Shown here piece after piece: positions 59,428 to 64,000 of a DNA stretch of 64,000 nt; positions within the stretch are counted from its first letter, which is position 1, and each line of letters opens with the position of its first letter. The stretch covers positions 1-64,000 of the forward strand of contig NZ_CP022825.1 of assembly GCF_002269255.1 (NCBI RefSeq). The letters run 5' to 3'. This DNA is from Klebsiella quasivariicola. Its GTDB lineage: Bacteria; Pseudomonadota; Gammaproteobacteria; Enterobacterales; Enterobacteriaceae. The notes beneath the pieces are model-generated. The model made no database searches. It was not told the origin of the DNA and saw only the letters and a list, made by a program, of their open reading frames with translations. The translations under genes and the position numbers were made by a program.

Positions 59428-59503
59428 TAAAAAACATTGGTGTAGAGAGATACGAGCTCTCTACACCAACTATCCATAGAAACCTTCTAAGGAGGCACCT
59501 ATG
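59428..59503 (-). ncRNA. finP: FinP antisense RNA
   Basis: The sequence upstream of traJ folds as a stem-loop (TTGGTGTAGAGAG / CTCTCTACACCAA around a short loop, 59438-59470). On the minus strand it ends in TGTTTTTTAA, a terminator. A second small stem covers the traJ ribosome site. This is the FinP arrangement: the RNA pairs with the traJ leader and blocks translation, with FinO as helper (outside the window). The ends are approximate. Confidence 0.85.
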
Positions 59504-60175
59504 TGTGCGATGGATCGTAGTCAAATCATGGTGTACAGTCAATCGGAAATCATCAATCATCTTGAGGATTTGCTTTCAATCTCATCAAGTCAATCCTTCG
59601 TACGCGATGCCCAAGGGGAGTTAATTTATTTGAGCCCTCCTTTTGAAAGAACTGTCCTGAATGGCAATGAATTAAACATATGGTTTTCATCTATCCCAGT
59701 TAATGTTCGGGTAGACTTGTTTAACGCCGAGCTGAATTCTTTATCAGGAATGGGGCCATTTGTTTTTAAGAACGTTAAATCAATAGGTTGTTTGCTAACA
59801 ATATTAATTGAATGCATCTCAGTCAATAATGTTAAATTTGTGCGATGGGTGTTTTTTTTAGAATCCACAAATTTTTTATCTTTGGGTGACGAATATTTTC
59901 GAGCCTCTGTGGAAATTGATGATATCTTTTGTATGAGAAAAAAAGTGGATTTAGATTTCTGGAAGGTTTTTAATTTGTATGCATATGGGTTTACGATATC
60001 AAAAATTTGTGGCTCTACAAAATTGACTGAAGACAAGGTGAAGAAACTAATAAGGAAAATTAAAACTGATTGTTTTGTAAGTGACAGGGATTGCTTAGGA
60101 TTGTTGGTATTGAATACATTTAATTATTGTCAGCTTGCATTTAATATAATTAAGATTCTATCTGGTAAATGTTAA
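59501..60175 (+). CDS. traJ: Transfer regulator TraJ
   Basis: A 224-residue protein in the traJ position, start after AAGGAGG. The N-terminal part (residues 25-130) is PAS-like. The C-terminal helix-turn-helix region is DLDFWKVFNLYAYGFTISKICGSTKLTEDKVKKLIRKIKTD. TraJ activates the PY promoter against H-NS silencing. TraJ is very variable between F-like plasmids; this one differs from F but keeps the layout. The gene is A/T-rich compared with its neighbours. Confidence 0.85.
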   Translation: MCAMDRSQIMVYSQSEIINHLEDLLSISSSQSFVRDAQGELIYLSPPFERTVLNGNELNIWFSSIPVNVRVDLFNAELNSLSGMGPFVFKNVKSIGCLLTILIECISVNNVKFVRWVFFLESTNFLSLGDEYFRASVEIDDIFCMRKKVDLDFWKVFNLYAYGFTISKICGSTKLTEDKVKKLIRKIKTDCFVSDRDCLGLLVLNTFNYCQLAFNIIKILSGKC

Positions 60176-60184
60176 TATTATGTT

Positions 60185-60213
60185 AATTGCGCGCACTTTT
60201 AGTGCGCGCAATT
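60185..60213 (+). promoter_or_regulatory. Perfect palindrome between traJ and traY
   Basis: AATTGCGCGCACT and AGTGCGCGCAATT with a TTT loop: 13-bp perfect arms, 10 bp after the traJ stop. It could be a terminator for traJ (no T-run) or a regulator site in the PY promoter region, which spans about 60210-60312. Confidence 0.7.
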
Positions 60214-60312
60214 GTGAAAATAATTTACTCAATATTCCTCCATGATTTATTTACTTTTTACTTTGCCAATGTAAAATTTTTTAAGAGTTGGTAATCTTAT
60301 TTTGGAGGTCGA

Positions 60313-60531
60313 TTGGAAAGAGCGATTAGGAGTAACGCACGACCTGCGCCTGGAAAAAATGTGCTTTTGAAACTGGATGAAGAAACTAATCGTCGACTCA
60401 TCAAAGCAAAAGACAGAAGCAGAAGAAGTAAAACATCCGAGGCCTATTTGAGACTGAAAGATCATCTTGAGCGGTTTCCGGACTTTTATAACTCAGAACT
60501 AACCGTACCAGGAGGTGAGCAGGAAGTGTGA
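60313..60531 (+). CDS. traY: Relaxosome protein TraY
   Basis: A 72-residue single ribbon-helix-helix: PGKNVLLKLDEETNRRLIKAKDRSRRSKTSEAYLRLKDHLERFPDFYNSE. It starts at TTG 60313 after a GGAGG 5 nt upstream. F TraY has two fused copies (131 residues), but most relatives, as here, have one. It binds oriT and its own promoter, bends DNA and helps TraI nick. First gene of the tra operon. Confidence 0.9.
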   Translation: MERAIRSNARPAPGKNVLLKLDEETNRRLIKAKDRSRRSKTSEAYLRLKDHLERFPDFYNSELTVPGGEQEV

Positions 60532-60592
60532 TTTAACATCATAGTCATAAATCTGTTTTATATATCAACCATTCTTTTTAAAGGAAATAAAT

Positions 60593-60961
60593 ATGAATGC
60601 TGTATTAAGTGTTCAGGACACTGCTGTCTCTGAAGAAACCAAGCCGTCTTTTCTGTCCCGCGTTTTCAACAAAAAGAAAGCCCTGAAAGTTGCTAAAGTT
60701 GCGCTGCCGGTTGCTGCTCTTGCGGCATTCTTCCCGGATGCAGCGATGGCCACCACCACTGCACCGGACCTGATGAAGTCCGGTGATATGACCGTTAAAG
60801 GTACCTTCGGTAAGTCTTCCAGCGTGGTCAAATGGGTGGTGCTGGCTGAAGTTATCGCAGGTGGCATCATGTACATGATGACCAAGAACGTGAAATTCCT
60901 GTTCGGCTTCGCCATTATTTCCACCTTTATCACCATCGGTATGTCCGTCGCCGGTTACTGA
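60593..60961 (+). CDS. traA: F-type pilin precursor TraA
   Basis: A 122-residue propilin with a long leader ending DAAMA (cleavage after residue 53), giving a mature pilin of 69 residues (TTTAPDLMKSGDMTVKGTFGKSS...). Two membrane helices follow (SVVKWVVLAEVIAGGIMYMMT, FLFGFAIISTFITIGMSVAGY). It is processed by TraQ/LepB and acetylated by TraX in F. The mature sequence is close to that of other IncF pilins. AAAGGAAAT is the ribosome site. Confidence 0.97.
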   Translation: MNAVLSVQDTAVSEETKPSFLSRVFNKKKALKVAKVALPVAALAAFFPDAAMATTTAPDLMKSGDMTVKGTFGKSSSVVKWVVLAEVIAGGIMYMMTKNVKFLFGFAIISTFITIGMSVAGY

Positions 60962-60974
60962 CAGGGAATACGTG

Positions 60975-61280
60975 ATGACGGGAGACGAATTAAAGAAATA
61001 CCGTTTCCCGGAAACACTGACTAACCAGTCCCGCTGGTTTGGTTTATATCTCGATGAACTTATCCCGGCCGTGATTTGTCTCGGCTGGGGTTTCTGGACC
61101 AGCAAGTTCATATTTGGTATGGCCGCAGCGGTACTGGTTTTCTGGGGTATCAAGAAACTGAAAAAAGGGCGGGGCAGCTCCTGGCTACGCGACCTGATTT
61201 ACTGGTATCTGCCAACCTCCCTTCTTAAAGGTTTCTTTCATGATGTTCCGGACTCCTGTTTCCGGCAGTGGATTAAATAA
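60975..61280 (+). CDS. traL: Transfer protein TraL
   Basis: A 101-residue small inner-membrane protein (VirB3-like): LKKYRFPETLTNQSRWFGLYLDELIPAVICLGWGF, FIFGMAAAVLVFWGIKKLKKGRGSSWLRDLIYWYLPTSLL, DSCFRQWIK, almost the F sequence. A GTG three bases earlier is an alternative start. It is part of the pilus assembly machine. Confidence 0.96.
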   Translation: MTGDELKKYRFPETLTNQSRWFGLYLDELIPAVICLGWGFWTSKFIFGMAAAVLVFWGIKKLKKGRGSSWLRDLIYWYLPTSLLKGFFHDVPDSCFRQWIK

Positions 61281-61299
61281 ATCAACGGGGAAATAACAT

Positions 61300-61866
61300 A
61301 TGGAACATGGTGCCAGGCAAGATACCACGCGTGTTATCGCCGTGGGATTTATCTGTCTGGGGACGCTTTTTACCCTCAGTCTTGCGACAAATATCATTCA
61401 GGGCATTAATAACTACCGCCTTCAGACAGAACAGAAAGTGGCGGTGACGCCGATGTTGTTCAGTGCACCGTTTGCGGTTTCACAGAATCAGGCCGACGCC
61501 TCTTATATTGAACAGCTGGGGCTGAGTTTTATTGCGCTGCGCCTAAATGTCACACCAGAAACGGTTGATGCCCAGCATCAGCAACTGCTCCGGTATGTAT
61601 TACCCGCCTCGCAGAACAGCCTTAAGGTCCAGTTGGCTGAAGATGCGAAGCGGATAAAAGACAATAATGTGAACTCCACTTTTTATATGACCTCTGCCCG
61701 TGCGTACCCGGCTGAGAACCGCGTTGATTTCCGTGGAGAGCTGAAAACGTGGATTGGGGATTCGAAGCCCTACAGCGAAATTAAAACTTATGTCCTGCAG
61801 TTTTACCGTGTTGATGGTGTCAGCTGGCTGGCACGGTTTGGAGAAGTAAATAATGAAAAAAATTAA
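61300..61866 (+). CDS. traE: Transfer protein TraE
   Basis: A 188-residue VirB5-fold protein: MEHGARQDTTRVIAVGFICLGTLFTLSLATNIIQGINNYRLQTEQKVAVTPM. It has an N-terminal membrane anchor, then a periplasmic domain ending YSEIKTYVLQFYRVDGVSWLARFGEVN. It is needed for pilus assembly. The stop overlaps traK by 14 bp. Confidence 0.96.
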   Translation: MEHGARQDTTRVIAVGFICLGTLFTLSLATNIIQGINNYRLQTEQKVAVTPMLFSAPFAVSQNQADASYIEQLGLSFIALRLNVTPETVDAQHQQLLRYVLPASQNSLKVQLAEDAKRIKDNNVNSTFYMTSARAYPAENRVDFRGELKTWIGDSKPYSEIKTYVLQFYRVDGVSWLARFGEVNNEKN

Positions 61867-62593
61867 CCCGTTATTTATTTCAGGCTGTCTGCTGTTGGTC
61901 GCCCCCGCGATGTCCGCGACCCTCAGCGGTACGCTGGCGCCGACAGTGGTCCCCCTGACCAATGGCGGTCAGGCCAATATTGCTGTGAGCAACACTGACC
62001 CGAACCTTTTTACTGTACCCGGGGACCGTATCACCGCGATTAACAGTCTCGACGGCGGCCTGACCAACCAGGAGCAGACCGACAGCGGTGGCGCCATTCT
62101 GGCCACCGTCAGTAAAAAGCCGTTCACCTTTATCGTGGAAACTGAGCGCGGCCTGAACTTCTCCATCCGTGCCGTGCCCCGTGCGGGCTCAGGCCGGACA
62201 ATTCAGCTGGTCAGCGAGCTGGCGGGGACACCCGGTCCGGCAAAAGCCTGGGAAGAGTCGAACCCCTATGAATCGTTACTGGTTTCGCTGAATCGCGCCG
62301 TGCGCCAGGGCAGCGTACCCGATGAGTATCAGTCTGTCCCCGTCACCTCTGAAGTGCTGCAGGCGCCGGCTGGTCTGCGCGCCACTGCCGACAGGGTCTG
62401 GGTCGGGCACCACCTGAAAGTCGTCCGTTACAGTCTGGATAACGTCTCCCTGTCGCCCCGCATGGTGCGTGAAAGCGATTTCTGGCAGCCCGGAACACGT
62501 GCCGTCATGTTCAGTACCCCGGCGGGCCTGCTGACTGCCGGTGGTCGCATGCAGATCTGGGTCACGACGTCAGATGAAGGAGTGAAGCGCTGA
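61853..62593 (+). CDS. traK: Transfer protein TraK
   Basis: A 246-residue secretin-like (VirB9-type) core component. The signal peptide MKKINPLFISGCLLLVAPAMS is followed by a periplasmic beta domain (RITAINSLDGGLTNQEQTDSGGAILATVSKKPFTFIVETERGLNFSIRAVPR). It connects TraV and TraB across the envelope. The start lies inside traE; the stop overlaps traB (TGATG). Confidence 0.96.
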   Translation: MKKINPLFISGCLLLVAPAMSATLSGTLAPTVVPLTNGGQANIAVSNTDPNLFTVPGDRITAINSLDGGLTNQEQTDSGGAILATVSKKPFTFIVETERGLNFSIRAVPRAGSGRTIQLVSELAGTPGPAKAWEESNPYESLLVSLNRAVRQGSVPDEYQSVPVTSEVLQAPAGLRATADRVWVGHHLKVVRYSLDNVSLSPRMVRESDFWQPGTRAVMFSTPAGLLTAGGRMQIWVTTSDEGVKR

Positions 62594-64000
62594 TGGCCAA
62601 CTTCAACACGCTGATCAAACGTAAGCAATATATCTGGCTGGGACTCATTCTGGCGGGCGGCGCGGCAGCCGTTGGGGGCGGGCTGTATCTTTCTGATCTG
62701 AACATGAGCTCTGATGAGGAAGCCCCGGCTCAGGGCGAACCCGCGCCGGATATGACCGGGGTGGTCGACAGCAGCTTCAACAGTAAGGTGGAGCAGCACG
62801 CGACCACCGAAATGCAGGCGACTGCCGCAGATCTCAACAAGCGTTTTGAGTCCCTGCAGGGGGAAGTGGACCTGCTGAGTAAGGCGCGAACCGCTGATCA
62901 GATACGTATCGACAAGCTCAGCAGCGATAATGAATCCATGCAGAATCAGCTGAAGGCGCTGGGCGTAAAACCGGCTGTCTCTGGTGGCGAGCCCGCGCCG
63001 ACCCCTCCGTCACCGCCACCCGGTCCGGAAGGTGAGCCGCAGCCAGCCAGTTATCCGCCGCAGACCGGCGCCGCGGTACCGCCTCCGACGGCATTCTATC
63101 CGGGGACTGGTATGACACCGCCGCCGCAGGTCAGCTACCAGTCTGTGCCGGTACCAAACCAGATACAGCGTAAAACGTTCAGTTACGACAAAGGAAAGAA
63201 CGCGAAGTCATTGCCGTACATTCCGTCGGGGAGCTTTGCAAAAAGCATGCTTATCGAGGGGGCAGATGCCAACGCGTCTGTTACCGGGAATGAATCCACT
63301 GTACCGATGCAGCTGCGTATCACCGGTCGCGTGGAAATGCCAAACAGCAAAACCTACGACCTGACAGGGTGTTTTGTGGGGCTTGAAGCCTGGGGCGACG
63401 TATCGAGTGAGCGCGCCATTGTCCGGACCCGCAATATCAGCTGTATCAAAGGTGATAAAACCATCGATCAGCCCATTAACGGCCACGTGTCCTTTATGGG
63501 GAAAAACGGGGTTAAGGGAGAGGTGGTGATGCGTAACGGAAAAATCCTCGGCTGGGCATGGGGGGCCGGTTTTGTTGACGGGATTGGTCAGGGAATAGAG
63601 CGTGCTTCTCAGCCGGCTGTCGGGCTGGGTGCCACGGCGACGCTCGGTGCAGCTGATGTGCTCAAAATGGGCGTAGGCGGTGGTGCATCTAAAGCTGCGC
63701 AGACGCTGAGCGAGTACTACATCAAAAGGGCCGAGCAGTATCACCCGGTCATTCCGATTGGTGCCGGTAACGAAGTGACCGTCGTGTTCCAGGATGGTTT
63801 TCAGCTGAAAACCATTGATGAACTGGAAGCGGAAAAGAACGGGCAACAGCAGGCTCAGAATCAGGAGGCGGAGCCGGCACCGCAGGCTGATGCACATCGT
63901 CAGTCAGGCGGCGGTATGAACGGATTCAATACTGACGAGATGCTGAAGAAGCTGGGCAAACTTGATCCGCGTGAGTTCTCTCCGGGCGCAGCGCCGCAGG
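62593..64000 (+). CDS. traB: Transfer protein TraB, 3' end outside the window
   Basis: ATG at 62593 overlaps the traK stop (TGATG). At least 469 residues are visible and the frame is open at the right edge. It has an inner-membrane helix (YIWLGLILAGGAAAVGGGLYL, about 13-33), a coiled coil (about 60-120), a Pro-rich stretch (TPPSPPPGPEGEPQP, about 136-175) and the VirB10-like beta-barrel core (RKTFSYDKG, GKILGWAWGAGFVDGIGQG). It spans both membranes in the core complex. It is partial here only because the window ends. Confidence 0.95.
   Translation, partial: MANFNTLIKRKQYIWLGLILAGGAAAVGGGLYLSDLNMSSDEEAPAQGEPAPDMTGVVDSSFNSKVEQHATTEMQATAADLNKRFESLQGEVDLLSKARTADQIRIDKLSSDNESMQNQLKALGVKPAVSGGEPAPTPPSPPPGPEGEPQPASYPPQTGAAVPPPTAFYPGTGMTPPPQVSYQSVPVPNQIQRKTFSYDKGKNAKSLPYIPSGSFAKSMLIEGADANASVTGNESTVPMQLRITGRVEMPNSKTYDLTGCFVGLEAWGDVSSERAIVRTRNISCIKGDKTIDQPINGHVSFMGKNGVKGEVVMRNGKILGWAWGAGFVDGIGQGIERASQPAVGLGATATLGAADVLKMGVGGGASKAAQTLSEYYIKRAEQYHPVIPIGAGNEVTVVFQDGFQLKTIDELEAEKNGQQQAQNQEAEPAPQADAHRQSGGGMNGFNTDEMLKKLGKLDPREFSPGAAPQ

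Overview
The window is a stretch of a large F-type conjugative plasmid of Enterobacterales. Klebsiella or a close relative is the most likely host: the accessory genes (DUF2913, Rpn-type nuclease, ResD) and the insertion sequences are typical of Klebsiella IncF plasmids, but the host is inferred. I saw no rRNA, tRNA, CRISPR array or recognisable antibiotic-resistance gene. Two replicons are present: an IncFII-type RepA at the first base with its downstream origin, and a RepFIA-type RepE (31.7-33.1 kb) with iterons on both sides. RepE is followed by a P1-type parA-parB-parS system and umuDC. A second, actin-type partition locus (stbA-stbB) follows, so the plasmid carries two segregation systems.

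Layout. 0-1.8 kb: repA and oriR. 2-9.4 kb: small accessory genes broken up by IS26, a truncated Tn3-type end, an ISNCY-family element and remnants, then a DsbC-like/TolA-domain gene pair. 9.4-10.8 kb: a three-gene operon of unknown role. 11.2-21.4 kb: a defence-like island with a Gabija-type OLD nuclease plus UvrD-like helicase, a PHP-AAA ATPase of the TrlF type, an Abi/HEPN-like protein, a putative ribbon-helix-helix regulator and a second HEPN-like protein. It ends at the ResD recombinase and an Rpn nuclease. 23.7-28.9 kb: small genes and decayed genes separated by a repeated 24-27 bp inverted-arm motif, which looks like a cassette array; an IS407-group element has split one of the genes. 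29-31.7 kb: a dead IS3 element and an ISKpn26-like IS5 element. 31.7-39.6 kb: RepFIA replicon, P1-type par, umuDC and stbAB.

40-57.9 kb is the conjugative leading region. It is read toward oriT and carries an orphan DNA methylase, two ArdB/KlcA antirestriction proteins, ArdA, ssb, a ParB-like nuclease, psiB-psiA, the flm (hok/sok) killer locus, a HigBA-type operon with an extra HTH gene, and several unknown small genes. Three long related non-coding repeats lie upstream of ssb and of two unknown genes. They resemble the single-strand promoters (Frpo/ssi) that fire as DNA enters a recipient. 57.9-64 kb holds a lytic transglycosylase, oriT, traM, finP/traJ, traY, traA, traL, traE, traK and the first part of traB, which runs off the right edge.

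Together the genes describe a self-transmissible, multireplicon plasmid. It protects incoming DNA with SSB, PsiB and antirestriction proteins, holds its host with killer systems, and carries an anti-phage-like island plus mobile-element debris.
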